DNA of 7,150 nt from Chloroflexota bacterium (GTDB lineage Bacteria; Chloroflexota; UBA6077; CF-72), in contig JAFAWJ010001026.1 of the NCBI GenBank assembly GCA_019242065.1, positions 1 to 7,150 on the forward strand. The letters run 5' to 3'. A program made the position numbers and the translations under genes. The notes beneath the pieces were generated by a model, which was given only the letters and a program-made list of their open reading frames with translations, searched no databases and was not told the origin of the DNA. Positions within the stretch are counted from its first letter, which is position 1. Each line of letters begins with the position of its first letter. This document shows positions 1 to 6,179 of this stretch, in pieces.

Positions 1-559
1 CGTGAACGTCTGGAAGTCGACCACGGGAACGTATCAGCAGATCCGTCGCTGGGCATGGGGTGTTTCCGACGTGCCGTACCTGACGCTGCGCACCCTGCAG
101 GCACAGCACATCCCCGCCTACATGCGGTTCCAGCGCGTCGGCTGGTACGTCGAAGAGCACCTGGTGTGGCCCTCACACTGGTTCCTGCTGACCCTGGGCG
201 GCATGCTCCCGCCGCTGATCAACCAGGTTTGGGCCCACTCGCCGATCGGGGTGTGGCAAAGCGCGGCGTACTCGACGCTGCTCGGGCTGTGCCTGCCGTC
301 GCTCGTGCTGGCGATCCTGGGTGACGTGTGGCTGAAATGGCGTTCGGGCGAGCAGTCGCACCTGGGCGCGCTGTTGGGCGGCTTGCCCGGTTTTGCGCTG
401 CTGCCGCTGACGGGTCTGGCCTGCGTGGCGCTGCCGGCGCTGGACGCGCACACCCGTTTGTTGTTTGGTCGCTCGCTTGCGTATCAGGTAACGGAGAAAG
501 TGCCCGGCACGCCGTCGTCGTCGTCATCGGCGCCGTTGGCGCGCGCGATCGTCCCGTAA
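1..559 (+). CDS. Family 2 membrane glycosyltransferase, C-terminal part (5' end outside window)
   Basis: The reading frame is open at the left edge, so only the C-terminal ~185 residues are seen and the GTG at position 2 is probably internal. Residues 13-17 counted from that GTG read QIRRW, fitting the QxxRW acceptor-channel motif of processive GT2 enzymes (cellulose, hyaluronan and chitin synthase type). Hydrophobic stretches follow at about 60-76, 89-108 and 122-146, as expected for the channel helices after the catalytic domain. The segment AHTRLLFGRSLAYQVTEKV (149-167) looks like the usual C-terminus of a subgroup of these enzymes. The final ~18 residues (a serine run, then APLARAIVP) look like an unconserved extension, and they lie inside the overlap with the convergent GH1 gene. 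The inferred role is polymerising a nucleotide-sugar into a surface or exported glycan at the cytoplasmic membrane. The substrate cannot be read, because the D,D and DxD motifs are outside the window. Confidence 0.8.
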   Translation, partial: VNVWKSTTGTYQQIRRWAWGVSDVPYLTLRTLQAQHIPAYMRFQRVGWYVEEHLVWPSHWFLLTLGGMLPPLINQVWAHSPIGVWQSAAYSTLLGLCLPSLVLAILGDVWLKWRSGEQSHLGALLGGLPGFALLPLTGLACVALPALDAHTRLLFGRSLAYQVTEKVPGTPSSSSSAPLARAIVP

Positions 560-1683
560 AGCTGGGCGCTGTGGCGCAGGACCCGCTCGCGGGTCGCCAG
601 CCCGAAGTGCTGCTCGTACCCCTCGGCCCACTCGAAGTTGTCGAGGAGTGACCAGTGCATATACCCACGCAGGTCGACGCCGGCCTCGACGGCGCGCTGC
701 ATCTGCTGGACGTGGGCGCGTATGTACGCGGGCCGCTGGTCGTCGTCGGCGTCCGAAATGCCATTTTCGGTAATGACCACCGGCTTGCCGAAGCGCCCGA
801 CACGGCGCAACACGGCGTACAGCCCTTCGGGGTAGATCTCCCAGCCAAAATCCGTCCGCTCGCGGGAGCCAGCCGAGCCATTGGCGGGCCACGGCCAGCC
901 GACGAGCGTGCGGCTGTAGTAGTTGACGCCGATCCAATCCAGCGCTGGCATCGAGCGTCGGATCACGCGGCCCTGCCAGAGCCAATCGCCCAGGACGGCC
1001 ATCGTCCGATCGATCGGGCTCCACGGCCGCAGTGCCTGCATGGGCCAGATGGCGAAGGCCATGCTGACCATGGCTTCAGGCGTCGCGCGGTGGATCAGTC
1101 GGTGGGCGCGGAAGTGCGCGCGCGTGGCGTGGCGCAGCAGGCGTACGTAGTTGCGCAGGTGCATGCGCTCCTGGGGCGGCCAGCTGCCGTCGATATACGA
1201 CTTCAAGGCCAGGATGCTGGGCTCGTTGATCGTCACCCACCAGCGGACCAGGTCTTTCAGATGATCGACGACCCGCGCGGCGTAGTCGATGAAGCGCGGC
1301 ACCACGTTCGGGTTGGCCCACCCGCCGCGCTCGGCAAGCCACTGCGGATTGGTGAAGTGGTGCAGGGTGACCAGTGGCTCGATGCCGGCCTCGCGGAGCG
1401 CTTCGAGCTGGGCCCGATACGTGTCCAGGGCGTCCTGGTCGAACTCGCCGGGTGATGGCTCGATCCGTGCCCACTCCACCGACAGCCGGTAAGCATTGAG
1501 ACCGATCTCCGAGAGCAGACGAATGTCGTCGCGCCAGCGGTTCCACGAGTCGCAGGCAACGCCCGAGGCGTGCGGCAGCCGGCCAGACTGCTCGGCGTCC
1601 CACCAGTCGCTGTGGGTGTTGTTGCCCTCGATCTGATGGGCGGCCGTGGCGGCGCCCCACAGGAAGCCTTCCGGAAACGCCAC
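484..1683 (-). CDS. GH1 family beta-glucosidase / beta-glycosidase
   Basis: A retaining glycoside hydrolase family 1 TIM barrel that hydrolyses beta-linked glucosides, galactosides or related sugars. Counting from the GTG at 1683, FPEGFLWG with Q17 lies at the N-terminus, YRLSVEWARIEP holds the barrel arginine, TLHHF is at 106-110, TINEP carries the acid/base E154, NYYS is near 255, ITENG carries the nucleophile E306, and DNFEW supplies the glucose-binding E351/W352. All catalytic residues are present. There is no signal peptide, so it should be cytoplasmic. At 399 residues it is shorter than the usual ~440-450: only about 15 residues separate the helix around DWLWQG from the NYYS strand, where many members have a longer loop. 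The GTG start is preferred because VAFPEGFLWG matches the family N-terminus and sits 4 bp after the upstream stop; an ATG at 1746 would add 21 residues and overlap the propeller gene. The tail after YGTIARANG (five aspartates, then GVPGTFSVT) lies opposite the glycosyltransferase 3' end. The exact substrate is unknown. Confidence 0.95.
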   Translation of the reverse strand: MAFPEGFLWGAATAAHQIEGNNTHSDWWDAEQSGRLPHASGVACDSWNRWRDDIRLLSEIGLNAYRLSVEWARIEPSPGEFDQDALDTYRAQLEALREAGIEPLVTLHHFTNPQWLAERGGWANPNVVPRFIDYAARVVDHLKDLVRWWVTINEPSILALKSYIDGSWPPQERMHLRNYVRLLRHATRAHFRAHRLIHRATPEAMVSMAFAIWPMQALRPWSPIDRTMAVLGDWLWQGRVIRRSMPALDWIGVNYYSRTLVGWPWPANGSAGSRERTDFGWEIYPEGLYAVLRRVGRFGKPVVITENGISDADDDQRPAYIRAHVQQMQRAVEAGVDLRGYMHWSLLDNFEWAEGYEQHFGLATRERVLRHSAQLYGTIARANGADDDDDGVPGTFSVT

Positions 1684-1687
1684 CGCT

Positions 1688-2503
1688 TCAGCGGGCGGTG
1701 AGAAGCACGGTATTGGTCGAGGCGTCGCCAATCCAGATGCGACCATCTTCGCCGCGGCTCAGACCATGCACCTCGGGACCTTCGACCTGCCACTCGGCGA
1801 GGAGCTCGCCCGAGCGCGGCTCGAAACGATAGATGTGGCCGAAGTTGGTTTCGGCCACGCTCAACGTGGCGTCGGTCGTATCCCAGTACATGCCGTGCGA
1901 GCGGTCGGGCGTGAAGGGAATCGAGCCGAGCACCTCGCCAGTTTCGGCGTCGATGTGCTCGATGCGATGACCGCTCGGCCGGCTCACCCACAGTGTGCCG
2001 CTGACGCCGGGTCCCGCATTGGCGTGGCCGGCGGGCGCGGTCGGGTGCAACTCGGGGCCACGGGCCGTGGCCGAGGGCGGCTGCTCGTCGGCGGCGTACG
2101 GTCGCCACTGCAGACCGTGGACGCCGCCAGGCCCCGACAGCTGCAGGTACGCCAGGCATTGACCCGTGCGGGCATCATGGCGAAAGATCAGCCACGGCGC
2201 CGTATTCGACCCGATCCACACCGAGCCCGCCCCGACGGTGATCCCGCTGGCGTTGCGCGCCGGACTGGGGAAGCTGGTGAGCACGTGTCCGTCGTAGTCG
2301 ACCAGGTAGGCGTGGTTATCCTGCTGGTCGCACAGCCACAGCCCGTCGGCGACCGCCTCGAGCCCATTGACCTGCAGCCCAGGTCCAGGAAAGGCCACGG
2401 TCGCCCGCGCGACGTGGACAGGCTGTCCCTTCAACACACCAGCTAGCGTATGCCACCCCGCGCAAGTTTCAACGGCTTCGCAACGCGCTTGGGTGGCTCG
2501 CAT
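1688..2503 (-). CDS. Beta-propeller protein of NHL/Vgb-like type, function unknown
   Basis: About 271 residues made of recurrent blades, each opening with a (H/N/S)-G-(L/I/M) strand and then a GxLWL or GSVWIG strand, a polar turn and a (D/E)xxTG or RSGE turn. Counted from the ATG at 2503, blades start near 46 (NGLEAVADGLWL), 86 (SGITVGAGSVWIG), 128 (VHGLQW), 203 (SHGMYW) and 245 (VHGLSR). The last blade is incomplete and is probably closed by the N-terminal strand. Three blades present His-Gly at the same place, a pattern known from Vgb-like propellers, where a histidine contributes to the active site. A Pro/Ala/His-rich insertion (about 137-170) interrupts the third blade. No signal peptide or membrane helix is seen, so the protein is probably cytoplasmic. 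A longer GTG start at 2545 is possible, but it would begin 8 bp from the divergent transporter, and its extra residues do not look like propeller. The stop lies 4 bp before the preferred GH1 start, so the two are probably co-transcribed. Catalytic lactonase or lyase activity, or simple ligand binding, are all open. Confidence 0.65.
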   Translation of the reverse strand: MRATQARCEAVETCAGWHTLAGVLKGQPVHVARATVAFPGPGLQVNGLEAVADGLWLCDQQDNHAYLVDYDGHVLTSFPSPARNASGITVGAGSVWIGSNTAPWLIFRHDARTGQCLAYLQLSGPGGVHGLQWRPYAADEQPPSATARGPELHPTAPAGHANAGPGVSGTLWVSRPSGHRIEHIDAETGEVLGSIPFTPDRSHGMYWDTTDATLSVAETNFGHIYRFEPRSGELLAEWQVEGPEVHGLSRGEDGRIWIGDASTNTVLLTAR

Positions 2504-2553
2504 TCTTTTGTCCCACCACGCTCGCGTGGCATAACTGCGCACCACCTTTTGCC
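2504..2553. promoter_or_regulatory. Divergent intergenic region with a 14-bp dyad (candidate operator)
   Basis: This short region must hold the promoters of both the propeller-GH1 unit and the transporter, if the ATG at 2503 is the true propeller start. It contains a perfect 6-bp inverted repeat, CCACGC-TC-GCGTGG, at 2516-2529, a geometry more typical of a protein-binding half-site pair than of an RNA hairpin (2-base spacer). A weak plus-strand promoter-like pair, TTGTCC at 2508-2513 and CATAAC at 2530-2535 with 16 bp between, brackets the dyad. This is suggestive only: short GC-rich dyads arise by chance in such DNA, and no adjacent regulator gene is present. Confidence 0.25.
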
Positions 2554-3768
2554 GTGCCGTCCCGGATGCGCGCCCGCCTGTCCCCGCACCTGAGCCTGCG
2601 CGTCGGCCTGGTGCCGATCCTGGCGGCCATTTTTGCTTTCAATCTGGGCTCGGCCGCCTGGTCCGCGGTCGTCGCCGAGCGCCTGACCCAGGACGGCGCC
2701 GGGACCGGCGTCCTCGGCGTCCTGTACGCCATCTGTGAGATCAGCCGTCTGCCGGCCGCGCTCCTATTGCCAGCCCTGACGGTCCGCCACGGCGCGCGGT
2801 CGATTACCCAGATCGGACTACTGGCGCTCCTGGCGCTGCCGTTGATCGGACTGAGCGGCCTCGACAGCGATCAGCTCATGGCCATCTTCGTCCTCTCTGC
2901 CCTGCCGACGATGGCCGTGTACGTCGGCATGCCTGCCCTGGTCATCGGTGCGTCTAAGGAAGGGCGCGACGGCTGGTCCCTGGCGTGGCTCGGGCTCGCC
3001 GGCGGCGCCGGCGGCGCGCTCGGACCGTGGATCGGCGGCTCGCTCACCGACGCCTACGGCGTGGCGCCCGTGCTGGGCATGTTTGCCTTCGGCAGCCTGC
3101 TCATGCTGCCTATCGCCACCTTCGGCCGGCTGCCAGCCCGCAGCGCCTGGCCGGGCTGGACCGCGCTGGCGGGTCGCGGCCTGCCGTGGCAGGCCATCAT
3201 GGCCCTCGGCCTGGCGAGCGCCGCCGATGCCGGCCGCGCGGCGCTGGTGCCGGGCGAGCTCGTCCACCAGGGCCAGCCGCTGGCCGGCGCGGGCATGCTG
3301 CTGACGGCGGGCGCCGCCGTGGCCGGTATCGGGTTCCTGGGGTTTGGTCGATTGGCTGACCGCCAGTCGTCGACCCGCATTCTGGGGCTGGGCGTCCTGG
3401 TGCTGGTGATTGGCAGTTTCGCCTCGGCGCTAGCTGTTGGCTGGGCGCCCGCGTTCGTGGTGGCCTCGTCGACGCTGGGCATGGGCGCCAGCGGTACGCG
3501 GCTGGGGGCCGAGCTGGCGCTGATTGGCTGGTTGGGGCGCGACCGCACCGCCGTCGCGGCGGCGCTCGGGGAAACGACCGTGCTCGGCGGCCGCGCCGTG
3601 GGTGCGCCCGCCGCGGGCAGCCTGGGCGATGCCTTTGGCGGCGCGTACGCCTTCGGCGCGATCGGCCTGGCCGCCCTGCTGGCCTCAGCCCTCCTGCTAG
3701 CCCTCACGCTCGTCCGCCTGCGCCGCACCTTCAGCGAAGCCACCGCCACCCTGCGGCCCATCGACTAG
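2554..3768 (+). CDS. MFS transporter, 12 transmembrane helices
   Basis: A 404-residue integral membrane protein of the major facilitator superfamily. Hydrophobic segments lie at about 17-40, 50-74, 85-103, 107-131, 143-165, 170-190, 211-232, 243-266, 275-293, 297-320, 332-355 and 364-388, consistent with 12 helices in two halves. The loop GFGRLADRQSSTRIL (263-277) matches the MFS motif-A pattern G-x-L-A-D-R between helices 8 and 9; the equivalent first-half loop (LPALTVRHGARS) is degenerate. Short basic termini (MRARLSPHLSLR; RLRRTF) suggest both ends are cytoplasmic. The GTG at 2554 is the longest start; the ATG at 2566 is equally plausible, and neither has a clear ribosome binding site. The substrate cannot be deduced. 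Divergence from the propeller-GH1 pair might suggest uptake or export of a sugar-derived compound, but this is only positional inference; a drug or metabolite efflux role is just as compatible. Confidence 0.88.
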   Translation: MPSRMRARLSPHLSLRVGLVPILAAIFAFNLGSAAWSAVVAERLTQDGAGTGVLGVLYAICEISRLPAALLLPALTVRHGARSITQIGLLALLALPLIGLSGLDSDQLMAIFVLSALPTMAVYVGMPALVIGASKEGRDGWSLAWLGLAGGAGGALGPWIGGSLTDAYGVAPVLGMFAFGSLLMLPIATFGRLPARSAWPGWTALAGRGLPWQAIMALGLASAADAGRAALVPGELVHQGQPLAGAGMLLTAGAAVAGIGFLGFGRLADRQSSTRILGLGVLVLVIGSFASALAVGWAPAFVVASSTLGMGASGTRLGAELALIGWLGRDRTAVAAALGETTVLGGRAVGAPAAGSLGDAFGGAYAFGAIGLAALLASALLLALTLVRLRRTFSEATATLRPID

Positions 3769-3799
3769 CCGCCGCAGACGAATAGCCAGCGCGCGATCG

Positions 3800-4984
3800 T
3801 CACGACGACTGCACTGGCGCCTCGCCAATCGTCAGCGACTGCGTGCTCTGCTGCCCATTGCGAATGACACCCACCTGCACCTGATCCCCAGGGTTGTGCA
3901 GCACCAGCCGCTGCAGCAGCTCATCGGGGTTGTAAATATCGTAACTATCAAAACTGACTATGACGTCGCCCGTCTGCAGCCCCGCCATCGCCGACGGCCC
4001 GCCGGCCTGCACGTCGGTGACCAGCGCTCCATGGTCCACGCCAGTGGGCGCGGTCGGCGCCGGAGGCTGCCCGCGCTGTCCGCCGCCCTGTCCGGGCAAG
4101 CCAGGCAAACCCGGCACCCCAGGCGAGCCTGGAAAGCCGGGCGTGGTATCCGGCCGGTTGATGTCCGCGAGCGCCACCCCGAGATACGGCTGCCCGCTGT
4201 GCGTCACCTTGCCCGACTGCACCAGCTGATCGGCCACCCGTTTGGCCGTATCGATCGGCACCGCGAACCCCAGCCCTTCCGCGGGAATGCCCTGCGGCGA
4301 GGCCACCAGCGTCGTAATGCCCATGACCTGACCGTTCATGTCCAGCAGCGGTCCACCAGAGTTACCCGGGTTGATGGCGGCGTCGGTCTGGATCATCGGC
4401 TGGCTGTAACTGCCCTGCCCCTCGGACACCGGCCGATTGAGCGCCGAGACCACCCCCGAGGTCAGCGTGTGATCGAAGCCGAAGGGGTTGCCGATGGCGG
4501 CCACCGGGTCGCCCACCTGCAGGCTGCCCGAATCGCCGAGCGTCGCCGCGGGCAGGTTCGAACCGCTGATCTTCAACACTGCCACGTCGAAGCCGGTGTC
4601 GGCGCCGACCACGTTGGCGGCAAAGTGACGACCGTCGACCAGGCCGATGGTGATGCTCTGGGCACCCTGGATCACGTGCGCGTTGGTGAGAATCAAACCG
4701 CTCGGGTCGTAGATCACCCCCGAGCCCAGGCCCTGGTCGGTGCGCACGCTGACCACAGCTGGGCCGACCGATTGCGCGACGGCGGCAATGGTGCCCGGCG
4801 CTGGCGCGGCGGCGACCACCGCAGGTGGCGTGGCTGCCTGCTGCGCGGTCGCGTGCCGCGGGGCGATGGCCAGGCCGCCGGCAACGATGGCGACCGCTAG
4901 CAGAAACCCGACCACGCCGCCGACGACGACCGAACGACGGTCCAACCTGCGACCTGACGAGTGCGATGAAAAGTGATTGCCCAT
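3800..4984 (-). CDS. Membrane-anchored HtrA/DegP-like serine protease with PDZ domain and collagen-like insertion
   Basis: A trypsin-like serine protease of the HtrA family for extracytoplasmic protein quality control. Counted from the ATG at 4984, a short basic cytoplasmic segment (GRRLDRRS) precedes one signal-anchor helix at about 18-40, then an Ala/Pro-rich linker. The protease domain has the full triad: H103 in TNAHV, D133 in FDVAVLK and S209 in NPGNSGGPLL. A PDZ domain starts at PYLGVALADI (about 267-276) and resumes at GALVTDV (about 319-325), ending near the C-terminus at 394. Between these two parts sits an insertion with seven consecutive Gly-X-Y triplets (283-303, six of the seven being GXP or GQG) followed by a Gln/Pro-rich stretch. 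A GTG at 5014 would add ten residues; the ATG is preferred because it places the basic segment and helix normally and leaves room for the divergent promoter. The gene is divergent from the amidase lipoprotein and convergent with the transporter, with 31 bp between the stops and no evident terminator. It could be called DegP, DegQ or HtrA; the subfamily is not resolved. Confidence 0.95.
   Translation of the reverse strand: MGNHFSSHSSGRRLDRRSVVVGGVVGFLLAVAIVAGGLAIAPRHATAQQAATPPAVVAAAPAPGTIAAVAQSVGPAVVSVRTDQGLGSGVIYDPSGLILTNAHVIQGAQSITIGLVDGRHFAANVVGADTGFDVAVLKISGSNLPAATLGDSGSLQVGDPVAAIGNPFGFDHTLTSGVVSALNRPVSEGQGSYSQPMIQTDAAINPGNSGGPLLDMNGQVMGITTLVASPQGIPAEGLGFAVPIDTAKRVADQLVQSGKVTHSGQPYLGVALADINRPDTTPGFPGSPGVPGLPGLPGQGGGQRGQPPAPTAPTGVDHGALVTDVQAGGPSAMAGLQTGDVIVSFDSYDIYNPDELLQRLVLHNPGDQVQVGVIRNGQQSTQSLTIGEAPVQSS
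4076..4138 (-). repeat. Collagen-like Gly-X-Y repeat coding segment inside the PDZ domain
   Basis: Read on the minus strand, these 63 bases encode seven Gly-X-Y triplets: GFP, GSP, GVP, GLP, GLP, GQG, GGQ. Five have proline in the Y position, the preferred place for triple-helix stability. The triplet codons are varied (several Gly and Pro codons), so this is a repeat at protein level and not a recent DNA expansion. Seven triplets is short for a self-standing triple helix, so it may simply be a flexible extended loop between two strands of the PDZ fold. Confidence 0.75.
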
Positions 4985-5036
4985 GCTCTGTGAATAACTA
5001 GCACACTCGGACACGCAGGTCGTACTCTCGCGCAGC
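4985..5036. promoter_or_regulatory. Divergent promoter region between the HtrA-type protease and amidase genes
   Basis: Only about 52 bp separate the two divergent starts, so their promoters must overlap or lie back to back. An AT-richer patch, GTGAATAACTAG (4990-5001), stands out against the GC-rich surroundings; read on the minus strand it gives TGCTAGTTATTC, resembling an extended -10 element for the protease. No convincing -35 hexamer is found. The assignment as a promoter rests mostly on position. Confidence 0.35.
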
Positions 5037-6179
5037 GTGAGGCGGATGCTGCGCGTGGGCGTGGCGCTGATGGTCGTATGCGTGACCGCGTGCAGTGGCG
5101 CGCCGAGCCAGGCGCAAACTGGACCCGTGGCGACGCCGACGGTTCAATCGACGCCCGACACACTCGTCGCGATGTCCTCCTCGGGTGCGAGCACGGCAGC
5201 CGCAAGTACGGATACGAGTGGTACGCCCACGTCGGGTACCGACACGAGTGCCACCCCGGCCGCCAGGGCCGACACCACTGCCGCGGCTACCGACACCACG
5301 TCTTCGGCCGCCAACAACATCACTTCGCCAACCAACACAGCGCAAGGCTCGGGCACGGATACGACCGCTTCGAGCGCGGACACCTCGCAGGGCTCAGGCT
5401 CCGCTCCGACCGCTTCGAGCGCCGACACCTCGCAGGGCTCCAGCGCCGACGCCTCGCAAGACGTGCCGGGCCTCGCCAGCTGCGACCCCAACGCTCCGCC
5501 GCCACCGCCGCTGCCCATCCCTGGCTCCGGCGCCGCCAGCCCGGGCGCCTTCAGCCAGTTCCACGATCCCCTGCCGCCAGTCCCGCTCTACGACCCGCCC
5601 GGTCCCAAGCGCGTCGGCCTGCAAGCGGGCCACTGGCTGGTCGACCAGGTGCCGCCCGAGCTCCACGGCTTGCAGCCCGGCACCAGCGGCGGCGGCAAGC
5701 AAGAGTGGCAGGTCAACCTGGACGTCGCCCAGCGCACCGCCGCGGTGCTCGAGGCAAGCGGCATCCAGACCGACGTGCTGCCCTCGACCCCCCCACCTCG
5801 CTACGAGGCGAATGCGTTCGTGGCCATTCACGCGGACGGCGACACCACTGGCGCCGACCGCGGCTTCAAGGTCGCCGGCCCGGGCTTCAGCGCCATTCCC
5901 GACGTCGACGGTCGGCTCGTCGACGCCATCACCCAGACCTACGGCGCCGAGACCGAGCTGCCGCGCGATGACGCACACATCAGCCTGCGCATGCGCTACT
6001 ACTACGCCTTCAATGCGCGCCGCTACTGCCACGCGGTCGCGCCCGGCGTGCCCCAGGCGATCATCGAGCTGGCGTACCTGACCAATGCCACGGATCGTCA
6101 GTACCTGATCGGCGATCCCCAGCGCCTGGCCCAAGCGCTGGCCGACGGCATCCAGTCCTTCCTGGCGACGACGCCGTAA
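5037..6179 (+). CDS. Lipoprotein N-acetylmuramoyl-L-alanine amidase (Amidase_3 family)
   Basis: A zinc amidase that cleaves the bond between MurNAc and the stem peptide of peptidoglycan. The N-terminus has a basic segment (MRRMLR), a hydrophobic core and a lipobox VTAC with C19 as the lipidated cysteine, so the mature protein is tethered to the outer face of the membrane. Residues 20-145 form a low-complexity Ser/Thr/Ala/Asp-rich tether with internal repeats, followed by a proline-rich hinge (152-189). The catalytic domain runs from about 191 to 380: LQAGHW gives zinc ligand H199, the QEWQVNLDVA helix gives E223, FVAIHADG gives H265, and IIELAYLTN gives the catalytic glutamate E344. The stretch between E223 and H265 is compact relative to typical family members. 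Cysteines 149 and 331 could form a disulfide. The start is GTG at 5037, with an ATG nine bases later also possible. Divergence from an HtrA-like protease suggests a cell-envelope maintenance locus. Confidence 0.9.
   Translation: MRRMLRVGVALMVVCVTACSGAPSQAQTGPVATPTVQSTPDTLVAMSSSGASTAAASTDTSGTPTSGTDTSATPAARADTTAAATDTTSSAANNITSPTNTAQGSGTDTTASSADTSQGSGSAPTASSADTSQGSSADASQDVPGLASCDPNAPPPPPLPIPGSGAASPGAFSQFHDPLPPVPLYDPPGPKRVGLQAGHWLVDQVPPELHGLQPGTSGGGKQEWQVNLDVAQRTAAVLEASGIQTDVLPSTPPPRYEANAFVAIHADGDTTGADRGFKVAGPGFSAIPDVDGRLVDAITQTYGAETELPRDDAHISLRMRYYYAFNARRYCHAVAPGVPQAIIELAYLTNATDRQYLIGDPQRLAQALADGIQSFLATTP
5362..5440 (+). repeat. Near-perfect 34-bp direct repeats in the amidase tether
   Basis: Two copies of a 34-base unit lie at 5362-5395 and 5407-5440, a 45-bp period, and differ at a single base (G versus C at the seventeenth base). 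They encode the peptide TASSADTSQGS twice. A decayed third copy follows (SSADASQ, about 5440-5460), and TAQGSGTDT just before the first copy looks related. This indicates growth of the tether by in-frame tandem duplication, with lengths divisible by three so that the frame is kept. Confidence 0.85.

Noticed and set aside
219..881. Long minus-strand frame across the glycosyltransferase and the end of GH1
   Set aside because: Ala/Arg/Pro-rich composition with no domain; it is an out-of-frame shadow of GH1 and the antisense of the transferase in GC-rich DNA.
1257..2159. Minus-strand frame of 300 codons over the propeller-GH1 junction
   Set aside because: It is a frame-shifted reading of two well-supported genes with arginine-rich, domain-free sequence.
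3769..3799. Possible terminator between the convergent transporter and protease genes
   Set aside because: Only 31 bp, with no clear stem-loop or T-tract on either strand.
3960..4229. Plus-strand reading frame encoding a collagen-like GKPGKPGTPGEPGKPG segment
   Set aside because: It is the mirror of the protease's Gly-X-Y run: GGN and CCN codons reverse-complement into each other, so Gly-Pro repeats appear on both strands. The rest of the frame has no protein-like pattern, and the minus strand carries a full protease.
5340..5462. Direct repeats considered as a CRISPR-like array
   Set aside because: Two near-identical units at a 45-bp period inside a continuous coding frame, separated by an 11-base gap rather than spacers; they encode a peptide repeat.
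5095..6081. Alternative plus-strand frames of about 300 codons inside the amidase gene
   Set aside because: Arg/Pro/Ala-rich shadows; the amidase frame has a lipobox and all zinc and catalytic residues.
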